Notes: a model not told the origin generated them from the letters alone. Positions 24,968 to 33,973 are shown, counted from the first letter of the stretch. The stretch is DNA of 64,000 nt from Pseudonocardia asaccharolytica DSM 44247 = NBRC 16224 (GCF_000423625.1 NZ_AUII01000003.1:248001-312000), one strand, 5' to 3'. Program-made: numbers and translations.

Positions 24968-25189
24968 ATGGCCAAGAAGGATGGGGCGATCGAGGTCGAG
25001 GGCCGGGTCGTCGAACCCCTGCCGAACGCGATGTTCCGCGTGGAGTTGGAGAACGGGCACCGGGTCCTCGCGCACATCAGCGGGAAGATGCGGCAGCACT
25101 ACATTCGGATCCTCCCCGAGGACCGGGTGGTCGTGGAACTCTCTCCCTACGACCTCACCCGCGGCCGCATCGTCTACCGCTACAAGTGA
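24968..25189 (+). CDS. infA: Translation initiation factor IF-1
   Basis: IF-1 is an OB-fold factor that blocks the A site during initiation. The ATG at 24968 gives the standard 73 residues ([20 protein letters not shown]) including [13 protein letters not shown] and [20 protein letters not shown]. Longer in-frame starts are leader. rpmJ follows after 25 nt. Confidence 0.98.
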   Translation: MAKKDGAIEVEGRVVEPLPNAMFRVELENGHRVLAHISGKMRQHYIRILPEDRVVVELSPYDLTRGRIVYRYK

Positions 25190-25214
25190 CCACGCAAGAG
25201 CAGGGATCAACGAC

Positions 25215-25328
25215 GTGAAGGTCCAGCCGAGCGTCAAGAAGATCTGCGACAAATGCAAGGTGATCCGCCGGCACGGCCGGGTCATGGTGATCTGCGAGAA
25301 CCTGCGCCACAAGCAGCGCCAGGGCTGA
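25215..25328 (+). CDS. rpmJ: 50S ribosomal protein L36, zinc-binding
   Basis: L36 is the smallest 50S protein. The GTG at 25215 gives 37 residues, [20 protein letters not shown] onward, with the zinc ligands C11, C14, C27 and H32. It is the zinc-containing form. It lies between infA and rpsM, as in most bacteria. Confidence 0.96.
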   Translation: MKVQPSVKKICDKCKVIRRHGRVMVICENLRHKQRQG

Positions 25329-25414
25329 GCGGGCACCGCCGAGCACGTCGCGGTCCTCTCGACCGCACCAGCACAGCAGCAACACGAGTAACACAGCGGA
25401 ACTCCGCGCACCTG

Positions 25415-25433
25415 CCGGGCCACGCGGGCCCGG
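25415..25433 (+). repeat. Short hairpin in the rpmJ-rpsM gap
   Basis: A 7-bp stem CCGGGCC/GGCCCGG with a 5-nt loop lies in the 208-nt spacer before rpsM. It may be an attenuation or processing structure. No promoter was recognised in the spacer. Confidence 0.3.
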
Positions 25434-25536
25434 TCCACCCCCGGAACCAGGCCGGGGCCCGGGTCCAGTCGAGCGAGTCGGACCGCGGGACGGGCGCGGA
25501 GCAGACCTGGGAGTACGACTAAGGAGAACCCGCCGC

Positions 25537-25917
25537 ATGGCACGACTCGCCGGCGTCGACCTCCCCCGCGAGAAGCGGATGGAGATCGCGCTCACCTACA
25601 TCTACGGGATCGGCCGGTCCCGCTCGAAGGAGATCCTCGAGGCCATCGGGATCAGCGCCGATCTGCGCACCCGCGACCTGAGCGACGAGGACCTCGCGAA
25701 GCTGCGCGAGTACATCGAGAACAACTACCGCGTCGAGGGCGACCTGCGCCGTGAGGTCCAGGCCGATATCCGGCGCAAGATCGAGATCGGCTGCTACCAG
25801 GGGATCCGGCACCGCCGGGGGCTTCCGGTGCGCGGCCAGCGCACGAAGACCAACGCCCGCGGCCGGAAGGGACCGAAGAAGACGGTCGCCGGCAAGAAGA
25901 AGGCAGGTAAGAAGTAA
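25537..25917 (+). CDS. rpsM: 30S ribosomal protein S13
   Basis: S13 contacts the P-site tRNA and forms intersubunit bridges. The 126-residue product begins [20 protein letters not shown], contains [12 protein letters not shown] and has a lysine-rich C-terminal tail. GGAGAA precedes the start. Its stop overlaps the rpsK ATG (TAATG). Confidence 0.98.
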   Translation: MARLAGVDLPREKRMEIALTYIYGIGRSRSKEILEAIGISADLRTRDLSDEDLAKLREYIENNYRVEGDLRREVQADIRRKIEIGCYQGIRHRRGLPVRGQRTKTNARGRKGPKKTVAGKKKAGKK

Positions 25918-26324
25918 TGCCGCCCCGCACGCGTGCCGCGTCCGGACCCAAGAAGGTCCGGCGCAAGGAGAAGAAGAACGTCGCGCACGGCCATGCGCAC
26001 ATCAAGAGCACCTTCAACAACACCATCGTGTCCATCACCGACCCGAACGGCGCCGTGATCGCCTGGGCCTCGGCCGGCCACGTCGGTTTCAAGGGCTCGC
26101 GCAAGTCGACGCCGTTCGCCGCACAGATGGCCGCCGAGAACGCTGCCCGCAAGGCCGCCGAGCACGGGATGAAGAAGGTCGACGTGTTCGTGAAGGGCCC
26201 GGGCTCGGGACGGGAGACCGCGATCCGTTCGCTGCAGGCCGCGGGCCTCGAGGTCGGCACCATCTCCGACGTCACCCCCCAGCCGCACAACGGCTGCCGT
26301 CCGCCCAAGCGGCGCCGGGTCTAA
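25917..26324 (+). CDS. rpsK: 30S ribosomal protein S11
   Basis: S11 is a platform protein next to the Shine-Dalgarno helix. The 135-residue product has a basic N-terminal extension ([16 protein letters not shown]), then [17 protein letters not shown] and ends [11 protein letters not shown]. It is coupled to rpsM by a one-base overlap. Confidence 0.98.
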   Translation: MPPRTRAASGPKKVRRKEKKNVAHGHAHIKSTFNNTIVSITDPNGAVIAWASAGHVGFKGSRKSTPFAAQMAAENAARKAAEHGMKKVDVFVKGPGSGRETAIRSLQAAGLEVGTISDVTPQPHNGCRPPKRRRV

Positions 26325-26342
26325 GGGGAGGGAGAACCAGAC

Positions 26343-26948
26343 ATGGCTCGTTACACCGGACCCATGACCCGCAAGTCCCGCCGGCTGAAGGTCGACCTCG
26401 TCGGCGGCGACCAGGCATTCGAACGCCGTCCCTACCCGCCCGGCCAGCACGGCCGGATCCGGATCAAGGAGACCGAGTACCTCCTGCAGCTGCAGGAGAA
26501 GCAGAAGGCGCGCTTCGGCTACGGCGTGCTGGAGAAGCAGTTCCGCCGGTACTACGAGGAGGCCAACCGGCGTCCCGGCAAGACCGGTGACAACCTGCTG
26601 CAGATCCTCGAGTCGCGGCTGGACAACGTCGTGTACCGGGCGGGCCTCGCGCGCACCCGACGGATGGCGCGCCAGCTGGTGAACCACGGCCACTTCCTCG
26701 TCAACGGCGAGAAGGTGAACATCCCCAGCTACCGCGTCTCGCGCTACGACATCATCGACGTCCGACCGAAGTCGCTGAACACGGATCCGTTCATCATCGC
26801 CAAAGAGCTGCTGGGCGACCGGCCGATTCCCGCGTGGCTGCAGGTTGTGCCGTCCAACCTGCGCGTCCTGGTCCACCAGCTGCCGGAGCGGGCCCAGATT
26901 GACACCCAGGTCACCGAGCAGCTGATCGTCGAGCTCTACTCGAAGTAG
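26343..26948 (+). CDS. rpsD: 30S ribosomal protein S4, zinc-free form
   Basis: S4 is a primary 16S-binding protein, and in some bacteria a regulator of the alpha operon. The 201 residues include [31 protein letters not shown] and the S4 RNA-binding domain ([34 protein letters not shown]). The N-terminal zinc cysteines are absent, so it is the C-minus form. Two hairpins follow before rpoA. Confidence 0.97.
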   Translation: MARYTGPMTRKSRRLKVDLVGGDQAFERRPYPPGQHGRIRIKETEYLLQLQEKQKARFGYGVLEKQFRRYYEEANRRPGKTGDNLLQILESRLDNVVYRAGLARTRRMARQLVNHGHFLVNGEKVNIPSYRVSRYDIIDVRPKSLNTDPFIIAKELLGDRPIPAWLQVVPSNLRVLVHQLPERAQIDTQVTEQLIVELYSK

Positions 26949-26988
26949 GTCCTCGTGGGCGCTGCCCCCGAGGACCCGGAAGGGCAAG

Positions 26989-27046
26989 GCCCGGCCAGGC
27001 CGGGCGGTCCTTTCAACCCCCGGCACGGAGAAGGCCGTGCCGGGGG
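26989..27046 (+). terminator. Tandem hairpins between rpsD and rpoA
   Basis: The first hairpin (GCCCGGCC-A-GGCCGGGC, 26989-27005) is followed by a short T-rich run. The second is a perfect 12-bp stem (CCCCCGGCACGG with its complement, 27017-27046). They could lower rpoA expression relative to rpsD. rpoA starts 48 nt later. Confidence 0.65.
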
Positions 27047-27093
27047 CGCGGCATCAAATAGCGGTTGCCGCGCCGATGAGAGGAAAACCACCA

Positions 27094-28137
27094 ATGCTGA
27101 TCTCTCAGCGTCCCGCCCTGACCGAGGACTCGGTCACCGATACCCGGTCTCGGTTCGTCATCGAGCCGTTGGAGCCGGGGTTCGGATACACGCTGGGCAA
27201 CTCGCTCCGGCGCACTCTGCTCTCCTCCATCCCGGGGGCGGCGGTGACCAGCATCCGCATCGACGGCGTGCTGCACGAGTTCACCACCGTGCCCGGCGTC
27301 AAGGAGGACGTCACCGACATCATCCTCAACCTCAAGGAGCTCGTCGTCAGCTCCGAGGAGGACGAGCCGGTCACGATGTACCTGCGCAAGCAGGGCCCCG
27401 GCCCGGTCACCGCCGGTGACATCGTGCCCCCGGCCGGTGTCACGGTGCACAACCCGGACCTGCACATCGCGATGCTGAACGACAAGGGCAGGCTCGAGGT
27501 CGAGCTCGTCGTCGAGCGGGGCCGCGGCTACGTGCCCGCCATGCAGAACAAGGCCACCGGCGCCGAGATCGGCCGCATTCCGATCGACTCGATCTACTCG
27601 CCGGTGCTCAAGGTGACCTACAAGGTCGAGGCCACCCGTGTCGAACAGCGCACCGACTTCGACAAGCTGGTGCTCGACGTCGAGACCAAGCCCTCGATCA
27701 CCCCGCGCGACGCGCTGGCCTCGGCCGGTAAGACCCTGGTTGAACTCTTCGGGCTGGCCCGGGAGCTGAACGTCGACGCCGAGGGCATCGAGATCGGGCC
27801 GTCGCCGCAGGAGGCGGACACCATCGCGGCGTTCGCGATGCCGATCGAGGAGCTGGACCTCACCGTCCGCTCCTACAACTGCCTCAAGCGCGAGGGCATT
27901 CACACTGTGGGCGAGCTGGTGGGTCGCAGCGAGGCCGACCTGCTCGACATCCGCAACTTCGGTGCCAAGTCGATAGACGAGGTCAAGATGAAGCTCGTCG
28001 GCCTCGGCCTGGCGCTCAAGGACAGCCCGCCCGGATTCGATCCGTCGGCCGCCGCCACGGACTATGGCTCCGACGGGTTCGACCCCGACACCTTCGGGGA
28101 CGACGGCCAGGACTACGCAGAAACGGAGCAGCTGTAG
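27094..28137 (+). CDS. rpoA: RNA polymerase alpha subunit
   Basis: Alpha dimers nucleate the polymerase and contact activators. The start ATG at 27094, behind GAGAGGAAAA, gives [17 protein letters not shown] and 347 residues; the upstream in-frame start lies in the hairpin region. The N-terminal domain contains [20 protein letters not shown]. The C-terminal domain has [19 protein letters not shown] and [15 protein letters not shown]. It ends in an acidic tail. Confidence 0.98.
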   Translation: MLISQRPALTEDSVTDTRSRFVIEPLEPGFGYTLGNSLRRTLLSSIPGAAVTSIRIDGVLHEFTTVPGVKEDVTDIILNLKELVVSSEEDEPVTMYLRKQGPGPVTAGDIVPPAGVTVHNPDLHIAMLNDKGRLEVELVVERGRGYVPAMQNKATGAEIGRIPIDSIYSPVLKVTYKVEATRVEQRTDFDKLVLDVETKPSITPRDALASAGKTLVELFGLARELNVDAEGIEIGPSPQEADTIAAFAMPIEELDLTVRSYNCLKREGIHTVGELVGRSEADLLDIRNFGAKSIDEVKMKLVGLGLALKDSPPGFDPSAAATDYGSDGFDPDTFGDDGQDYAETEQL

Positions 28138-28139
28138 CC

Positions 28140-28883
28140 ATGCCACAGCCCACCAAGGGGCGCCGTCTCGGCGGATCGCCCGCCCACCAGCGGCTGATGC
28201 TGGCGAACCTGGCGACCTCGCTGTTCGAGCACGGCCGGATCACGACGACCGAGGCCAAGGCGCGGCGGCTGCGCCCCTACGCCGAGCGCCTGATCACCAA
28301 GGCCAAGCGCGGCGACCTGCACAACCGCCGGGAGATCCAGAAGGTGATCCGGGACAAGGACGTCGTGCACCGGCTGATGGCCGAGATCGGTCCGTTCTTC
28401 GCCGACCGGCAGGGCGGCTACACGCGGATCACCAAGACGCTGCCGCGTCAGGGCGACAACGCGCCGATGGCCGTGATCGAGCTCGTCTCGCAGAAGACGG
28501 TCACCGACGAGGCCGAGCGGGCCCGCAGGGTCGCCGCCTCCCAGGCGGCCGCGCAGGCCCCGACCGAGGCGGCGACACCGCAGCCGGCCGCCGCGGAGGC
28601 CCCGGCGAGCGATTCGGCGAGCGAGGCGGAGGAGTCCGCCTCCACCGATGAGGCGCCCTACGGCGAGGGCAGCCACGCTCCGCTGGCCGACGCCGCGGAG
28701 GCCCCGGAGGGCTTCCCGATCAAGGGCAACGAGGATTCGAAGCTGTACCACGTCCCCGGTTCGGGGCACTACGACCGCACCGTGGCCGAGGTCTGGTTCG
28801 CCACCGCCGAGGCCGCCGAGGCCGCCGGGTTCTCGCTGCCGGCCGCGCAGCAGGAGTCCTCCGCTCCGGAGGACGGGTCCTGA
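28140..28883 (+). CDS. rplQ: 50S ribosomal protein L17 with extra C-terminal module
   Basis: Residues 1-122 are a normal L17 ([39 protein letters not shown]), which sits at the rim of the 50S subunit. Residues 123-190 are an Ala/Glu/Ser-rich linker. Residues 190-233 form a compact module with [20 protein letters not shown] and [11 protein letters not shown]. This resembles the small YHxPG...YxxT...WF...EAxAxxxG module found at the ends of some secreted nucleases (called sunset domain in some annotation, from memory). Its usual cysteines are replaced. At 247 residues the protein is about twice bacterial L17. Its stop overlaps the proposed truA CTG start. Confidence 0.96.
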   Translation: MPQPTKGRRLGGSPAHQRLMLANLATSLFEHGRITTTEAKARRLRPYAERLITKAKRGDLHNRREIQKVIRDKDVVHRLMAEIGPFFADRQGGYTRITKTLPRQGDNAPMAVIELVSQKTVTDEAERARRVAASQAAAQAPTEAATPQPAAAEAPASDSASEAEESASTDEAPYGEGSHAPLADAAEAPEGFPIKGNEDSKLYHVPGSGHYDRTVAEVWFATAEAAEAAGFSLPAAQQESSAPEDGS

Positions 28884-29752
28884 CCCACCCGCACGACACC
28901 GCCGAGCCCGCCGCCCACCCGGACGGCGGGCTCGGTGCTGTTGCCAGGCCCCACAGGCGGTTTCGGCTGGACGTCGCCTACGACGGCACCGACTTCTCCG
29001 GGTGGGCGGTGCAGCCGGGGCGCCGCACCGTCTGCGGGGCGCTCACCGGCGCGCTGGTGACCGTGCTGCGGGTGCCGGTGGCGCTCACCGTCGCCGGTCG
29101 CACGGACGCGGGCGTGCACGCCCGCGGGCAGGTGGCGCACGCCGATCTGCCCTCCGATCTGAACCCGGAGTGGATGGTCCGCAGGCTCGCGCGGCTGCTG
29201 CCGCCGGACGTCCGGGTGCGTGCGGTGACGCCGGTGCCCACGGAGTTCGACGCGCGCTTCTCCGCGTTGCGCAGGCACTACCGCTACCGCGTGGCCACAA
29301 CCCCGTACGGCGCCGAGCCGCTGCGGGCCCGCGACACGCTCTCCTGGCCGCATCCGCTCGACCTCGACGCCGTCAACGCCGCGTCGGCCGGGCTGTTGGG
29401 TGAGCACGACTTCGCCGCCTTCTGCAAGCGTCGCGAGGGAGCCACCACCGTCCGGCACCTGCAGCGGCTGAGCTGGACCCGCGGTGCCGATGGGGTGGTC
29501 GTTGCCGCGGTGTCGGCCGACGCGTTCTGCCATTCGATGGTGCGCAGCCTGGTCGGCGCCTTGCTCGACGTCGGGCGGGACCGCCGGGAGGCCGAGTGGG
29601 CCGTGGCGTTGCTGACCCGCGGCGAGCGGGTGAGCGACGTCGCGGTCGCCCCGCCGCACGGGCTCACGCTGGTCGGGGTGGATTACCCGCCCGACGACGA
29701 GCTCGCCGCCCGCGCCGCCGTGACCCGCAATATGCGTCGGAGCCCCCTGTGA
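28880..29752 (+). CDS. truA: tRNA pseudouridine(38-40) synthase, probable CTG start
   Basis: TruA makes pseudouridine in the tRNA anticodon arm. The catalytic segment [13 protein letters not shown] and [12 protein letters not shown] are clear. The conserved N-terminal [16 protein letters not shown] lies upstream of the first in-frame ATG or GTG (GTG 29009). No ATG, GTG or TTG exists in that frame back to the stop at 28651. CTG 28880 has GGAGGA 6 nt upstream and overlaps the rplQ stop as CTGA, so I place the start there (290 residues). The stop TGA lies inside the palindrome at 29741-29796. The function is secure; the start codon is inference. Confidence 0.9.
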   Translation: MTHPHDTAEPAAHPDGGLGAVARPHRRFRLDVAYDGTDFSGWAVQPGRRTVCGALTGALVTVLRVPVALTVAGRTDAGVHARGQVAHADLPSDLNPEWMVRRLARLLPPDVRVRAVTPVPTEFDARFSALRRHYRYRVATTPYGAEPLRARDTLSWPHPLDLDAVNAASAGLLGEHDFAAFCKRREGATTVRHLQRLSWTRGADGVVVAAVSADAFCHSMVRSLVGALLDVGRDRREAEWAVALLTRGERVSDVAVAPPHGLTLVGVDYPPDDELAARAAVTRNMRRSPL

Positions 29753-29796
29753 GTGCGTAACAGTGTTCTAACACTGTTACGCACTCACAGGGGGCT
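29741..29796. repeat. Perfect 27-bp inverted repeat overlapping the truA stop
   Basis: Two perfect 27-nt arms are separated by CT. The arm core is CCTGTGAGTGCGTAACAGTG. The truA stop is within the left arm. A near-identical copy lies at 53266-53311 at the end of tsaD. It may be a REP-like dispersed element or a strong bidirectional terminator. Confidence 0.85.
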
Positions 29797-29851
29797 GTAC
29801 TCACGGCGGCTGCATTTTGATGAACCGGCCGCGGGCGGGTGCCCGCCCGGC

Positions 29852-29857
29852 TAGCGT
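29852..29857 (+). promoter_or_regulatory. -10 element of eccB, leaderless start
   Basis: TAGCGT (TANNNT) ends 8 nt before GTG 29866, and no ribosome-binding site is present. This supports GTG 29866 as the eccB start rather than GTG 29839, which would lie upstream of the -10. Confidence 0.5.
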
Positions 29858-29865
29858 CCGGGCTC

Positions 29866-31299
29866 GTGCCCCGCGCCGCCGTGACCCGGGCCCCGGTGAC
29901 CCGCGACCATGCCGATGCCTACCGCTACGGGCTGCGCCGGCTCGAGTCCGCGCTCGTCAGCGGGGATCCCGTCCCGCTGCACGAGCAGATCCGCTCCCAG
30001 CGCCGGGCCGCGTTCGCCGGGGTTCTGGTCGCGCTGCTCGCGCTCGGTGGCGTCGCGATCTACGCGCTGATCGCCCCGCGTCCGGACTGGACACGCCAGC
30101 TGCTCGTCGTCGGCGACCGTTCGGGATCGATGTACGTCGTCGCGCACGACCCGGACCGGCTCGTCCCGGTCGCGAACCTGGCCGCGGGACGGCTCGTGCT
30201 CGCCGCTCTCGGGAACGGGGGCGGCGCGACGGCGGTCCCGGTCGTCGTCCGCGACGAGGATCTCGCCCCGGTGCCGCGCACGCCCACCGCGGCGATCGCC
30301 GGCGCGGTCGCGGTGCATCCGGACGGGCCGGGAATCCCCCCGCGCTGGTCGGTCTGCGACCGCACCACCACGGCCGGCCGACCCCGGCCGGCCGGAACGA
30401 CGGTCGTCGCGGGGGCGGCGGCCACCGAGCCGACCCCCGGCGTGGGCGTGCTGCTCGCCGTGCCAGACGGGGGCACCTACGCGGTGATCGAGGGGCACCG
30501 GCACCGCATCGGCCTGTCCGACCGTCCGGTTCTCGCCGCGCTCGGACTGGCCGGCCGCAGCGCCCGGCCGGCCAGCTCCGGGATGGTGTCCGGCATCCCG
30601 GAGGGATTGCCGCTGGTCACGCCCGAGCTACCGGCCGGACGCGGACCCGCGGGAGTGCCCGGCCGGGTCGGCGACGTCCTCACGGTCACCCCGATCGGTG
30701 CCCCCGGGCGCTACTACGTGGTGCTGCCCGATGGGCTGCAGGAGGTCCCGGCGCTGGCCGCGCAGGTGCTCGCGGCGACCACCGGCCGCGAGCCCGTCGA
30801 AGTCGGGACGGGGCTCGTGGCGTCCGTCCCGCTCGTCGACACCCTCGATGTAGCCGGATGGCCTGCCCCGCCCACCCGCTGGGCCGAGCCCGCCGATGCG
30901 CCGGTGGTGTGCTGGACATGGACCCCAGAGGCCACGTCGGTGCAGCTCGGGGATCGGATTCCGGCGCCGGACCAGGCCGTGGTGATCGATCTCGCGCAGG
31001 CCGACGGCCCCGGCGATCGGGTGGACGCGGTCGTCCTCGGACCCGGTGGCGGTGGACCGGTCCGCTCGACCGCACCCGGGCAGCCGTCCGGGACGGGGAG
31101 CCTGTGGCTCATCTCCGCGACCGGCGTCGGCTACGGGGTGGCGGATCACCCCTCGGCCGCCGCGCTCGGCATCAACGGCGCTGAACCGGCCCCCGAGGCG
31201 GCGCTGCGGCTGCTCCCGACGGGGCCGGCGCTGGACCTGGCGGCCGCGGCGCGGGTGGTCGACGTGGGGACATCCGCCATCCCCCGAGCCGCGCCGTGA
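29866..31299 (+). CDS. eccB: Type VII secretion protein EccB (ESX-4 type)
   Basis: EccB is the membrane-anchored, periplasmic core component of the ESX secretion complex. From GTG 29866 the product has 477 residues: a cytosolic arm (AYRYGLRRLESALVSGDP), one transmembrane helix at about 49-70 and a large periplasmic part with repeated sheet units starting LLVVGDRSGSMYVV. The conserved LLPTGPALDLAAA lies near the end. It is followed by convergent mycP, whose 3' end it overlaps by 128 nt. The gene set and order match mycobacterial ESX-4 (Rv3450c-Rv3444c). Confidence 0.93.
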   Translation: MPRAAVTRAPVTRDHADAYRYGLRRLESALVSGDPVPLHEQIRSQRRAAFAGVLVALLALGGVAIYALIAPRPDWTRQLLVVGDRSGSMYVVAHDPDRLVPVANLAAGRLVLAALGNGGGATAVPVVVRDEDLAPVPRTPTAAIAGAVAVHPDGPGIPPRWSVCDRTTTAGRPRPAGTTVVAGAAATEPTPGVGVLLAVPDGGTYAVIEGHRHRIGLSDRPVLAALGLAGRSARPASSGMVSGIPEGLPLVTPELPAGRGPAGVPGRVGDVLTVTPIGAPGRYYVVLPDGLQEVPALAAQVLAATTGREPVEVGTGLVASVPLVDTLDVAGWPAPPTRWAEPADAPVVCWTWTPEATSVQLGDRIPAPDQAVVIDLAQADGPGDRVDAVVLGPGGGGPVRSTAPGQPSGTGSLWLISATGVGYGVADHPSAAALGINGAEPAPEAALRLLPTGPALDLAAAARVVDVGTSAIPRAAP

Positions 31300-32503
31300 T
31301 GATCGCCGCGCCGCCGAGCAGGATGGCCGCGACCAGGACCGCCGGCGATGCCGGATCGGTGTCGGTGGGTGGGTTCCCTCCGGCCCCGGGCAGCGCGGCC
31401 GTGGGACGGGCCGGGGGCTCGGCTGGGCGATCCGCGCCGGTCGGGACGAGTGGCTCCGCGGTGAGCGCAGCCAGCGGGTCGACCACACCGTGTCCGACGG
31501 CCTCGTTCAGCCCGGCGGCGGATCTGCGTGCGGTCGCGATGATCCGGTCGGCCACCTGTCGGGCGGACAACCGCGGGAACCGCTGCCGCACCAGCGCGGC
31601 GGTGCCGGCCACCCACGGGACGGCGAAACTCGTTCCGCGCAGGTCCGCGCCGGTGAACCCGCCACCGGCCGCCAGCGAACGCAGCCTCGTGCCCGGCGCC
31701 GCGACATCGACCCACGGACCGTGCAGGCTGATCTCCGACGGCGACCCACCCGGCTCCACGGCGGCCACCGTGAGCAGGTCGTCGCCCAACCATCCGGGCA
31801 GCGACACCAGACCGGCCGCACCGCAGCCGCCGGTGCCGATATTGCCCGCCGCGGCGACCACCACGACATCGGAGTCGGCGGCGTAGCGCAGCGCGGCCCG
31901 CAACCTGGCCCCGGCGCTCGCCGCCCGAGCCGGGGGCAGGCAGACCGCCCCGGAGATGTTGACGACCGTCGCATCCCGCCGCACGGCGAGCACGACCGCG
32001 TCGGCCAGGGTGTCGGTGTCGCCGCCTGGTTGTGCCGCGCCGTCGGGACCGCGGACGGTGAGCACGGTGCTGGACTGGCGGATCGACAGGACCCGTGCGG
32101 CGGGGGCGATGCCGGTGAAGCCGTCGGCGTCGTCCGGTGCGGCGGCGAGCAGGCCCGCGACGGCGGTGCCGTGGCCGTCGCAGTCGTCGAGGCCGTCGCC
32201 ACCCTGCAGATAGTCCCCGATCCCGGTCAGCCGCCCCGCCAGTCGCGGGTGCGGGCTGACCCCGGTGTCGATCACGGCGATGCGCTGGCCCGCCCCGGTG
32301 GCCAGCCGGTGCACGGTATCGAGCCGCAGGCCCGCCGCGGCGACGTCGACGACCGGCCCGGGGCTTCCGGCCCCCTCCGGCGGAGCGCAGCTGTCCGGTG
32401 CCTGGAGCCCGGCGGTCGGCCCGGGCACGCCACTCCCCGGGGGCGGTGGGGGAGCCGGGACGACCACCATGGCGAGCGCCACCAGCAGCGCCGCGCTCAC
32501 CAT
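31172..32503 (-). CDS. mycP: Type VII secretion-associated serine protease, mycosin
   Basis: This is a membrane-anchored subtilisin-like protease needed for ESX function. From ATG 32503 it has 443 residues: a signal peptide (VSAALLVALAMVVV), catalytic D79 (AVIDTGV), H111 (DCDGHGTAVAG), oxyanion N221 (AAAGN) and S292 (GTSFAVPW), a Pro-rich stalk and a C-terminal helix (AVLVAAILLGGAAIITA). The start overlaps the eccD stop (ATGGTGA). A GTG one codon later is equally possible. Longer frames upstream are eccD sequence out of frame. The C-terminal tail overlaps eccB on the other strand. Confidence 0.94.
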   Translation of the reverse strand: MVSAALLVALAMVVVPAPPPPPGSGVPGPTAGLQAPDSCAPPEGAGSPGPVVDVAAAGLRLDTVHRLATGAGQRIAVIDTGVSPHPRLAGRLTGIGDYLQGGDGLDDCDGHGTAVAGLLAAAPDDADGFTGIAPAARVLSIRQSSTVLTVRGPDGAAQPGGDTDTLADAVVLAVRRDATVVNISGAVCLPPARAASAGARLRAALRYAADSDVVVVAAAGNIGTGGCGAAGLVSLPGWLGDDLLTVAAVEPGGSPSEISLHGPWVDVAAPGTRLRSLAAGGGFTGADLRGTSFAVPWVAGTAALVRQRFPRLSARQVADRIIATARRSAAGLNEAVGHGVVDPLAALTAEPLVPTGADRPAEPPARPTAALPGAGGNPPTDTDPASPAVLVAAILLGGAAIITARLGGWRMSPRRPPAPRPPGPAPAPSGAAAAPPRGPVQRR

Positions 32504-33918
32504 CCGCGCACCAGCCCGTAGAGCCCGGCCGCCCCGGCCGCCAGCGGGATCGCGACGACGAGGAGTCCCACCTCCAGCAGGTCCGCGGCGCGGCGGGTGA
32601 CCGGCGACCAGGCCCGGCCCCGGGCGGAGACCATCGCGGCCGCGGCGGCCAGCAGCGCCAGCCCGAGCCCGACCCGGACCCCGGGGCCGGTCGTGAACGC
32701 GAGCGGCACCAGCCCGAGACCCGCGGCGGCGCCGCCGATCAGCAGGGCGCGGGCCGTCGCCGGGTCGGCGAACCCGCGGGAGCGCAACAGCAGCACCGTG
32801 GCCGTCACCGCCGCGAAGGCCGGGCCGACCCACCCGGGCATCCGGCCGGCCAGCCACGCGCCCACCGCCGCGGCCGCGGCGCCGCCGCCGACAAGGCCTG
32901 CGAGGTAGCCGCGGGCCAGGTCGGCGCGTTCGGCGAGCTCGGCAGGAAGCAGGTCTGGCCCGCGGTCGGCGGCCACGAGCTCGCTCGCGTCGGTGGGCAC
33001 CTGCGGCCGCGGTATCCCGGCCAGCCGCAGCGCGCACCTGGGCAGCAGCGGCCCGGCCGCCAGCGCCGCCGCCGTCACTCCGCTGCCCACCGCCCCCGGG
33101 GAACCGCCGGTCCGGAGCAGGGCCAGCGCCCCGATCCCGGCTGCCACCGCCGCGACCACCAGCCCGACCAGCAGCGGCGCCACCACCCGCACGGCCAGCT
33201 GACCCGCGGCCGCGACGGTGCCAGCCGCGACGGTGGCCAGGAGCGCCTGGGTGGGTCCCGGTGGCCCGGGTAGCGTCGCCCACCCCGCCGCCGCGGCGAG
33301 CGGGACCGCGGCCAGCACCGCGGTGAGCGCGGCGACCCGGTCGTGCCCCTCACTGAGCCGGGCGGCGTGCAGCACCGCCGCGACCGCGGCGAACGCGCCG
33401 CCGACGACGGCGAGCGCGACCAGCCACGGTCGCGCCCCCGAGGCGCGGATTCCGGCCAGCAGGACCGCCGCGACACCGGCCAGCAGCACCACCGCGGCCG
33501 GGCCGAGCCCGCGCGCCTGGCTCGCCCGCGGGTGGTCGTGCACGGCCGTGTGGTCGTGCACGGCAGTGTGGTCGTGCACGGCAGTGTGGTCGTGCACGGC
33601 GGCGGCCAGCGCCTCGGCGGGATCGTCGAAGACTGGCGCGGGCGGCGGCGGGGTGTCCGGGCCGATCCGCAGCAGCTCGCCGTCGAGGATCCCGAGGTCG
33701 GCCAGGGTCGCGTCGGGCGGCAGAGGTCCGCCCGCCGGTCCGCTGAGCCGCCACGGCACCGGCCGCCGTCCGGGCCCGGTGCGCGCGGGCTCGCCGAGCA
33801 GTTCGAGCACCATCGGCACGAGCTCGGCGAGGGGGACGTCGGCGGGCAGCGCGAGATCCACGCGGGAGCGTGGAGCCAGCACACTGACCCGGCAGAACGT
33901 CGACGAGTTCGGCTGCAC
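32497..33918 (-). CDS. eccD: Type VII secretion integral membrane protein EccD
   Basis: EccD forms the transmembrane barrel of the ESX complex. The 473-residue product starts at GTG 33918. Residues 1-90 form a ubiquitin-like domain (VSVLAPRSRVDLALPADVPL). Residues 108-129 are four tandem VHDHTA-type units. About eleven hydrophobic helices follow, rich in Ala, Val and Leu. The family normally lacks the His/Asp repeat. eccD and mycP are co-transcribed and divergent from eccC across 120 bp. Confidence 0.93.
   Translation of the reverse strand: MQPNSSTFCRVSVLAPRSRVDLALPADVPLAELVPMVLELLGEPARTGPGRRPVPWRLSGPAGGPLPPDATLADLGILDGELLRIGPDTPPPPAPVFDDPAEALAAAVHDHTAVHDHTAVHDHTAVHDHPRASQARGLGPAAVVLLAGVAAVLLAGIRASGARPWLVALAVVGGAFAAVAAVLHAARLSEGHDRVAALTAVLAAVPLAAAAGWATLPGPPGPTQALLATVAAGTVAAAGQLAVRVVAPLLVGLVVAAVAAGIGALALLRTGGSPGAVGSGVTAAALAAGPLLPRCALRLAGIPRPQVPTDASELVAADRGPDLLPAELAERADLARGYLAGLVGGGAAAAAVGAWLAGRMPGWVGPAFAAVTATVLLLRSRGFADPATARALLIGGAAAGLGLVPLAFTTGPGVRVGLGLALLAAAAAMVSARGRAWSPVTRRAADLLEVGLLVVAIPLAAGAAGLYGLVRGW
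33533..33604 (-). repeat. Four tandem 18-bp repeats inside eccD
   Basis: Units TGGTCGTGCACGGC(C/A)GTG at 33533, 33551, 33569 and 33587 are near identical; the last is diverged at its end. On the minus strand they encode repeated His-Asp-His units between the ubiquitin-like domain and the first membrane helix. Confidence 0.85.
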
Positions 33919-33967
33919 GGGTGCCTCTCGGTTGCGCCAAACGGCCCCGTGGGCCGCACCGGATGCC

Positions 33968-33973
33968 TAGTAT
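33968..33973 (+). promoter_or_regulatory. Candidate -10 of eccC in the eccD/eccC divergent region
   Basis: TAGTAT matches TANNNT and lies 65 nt before eccC. No good -35 is seen. The 120-bp spacer must hold both divergent promoters. Confidence 0.3.
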
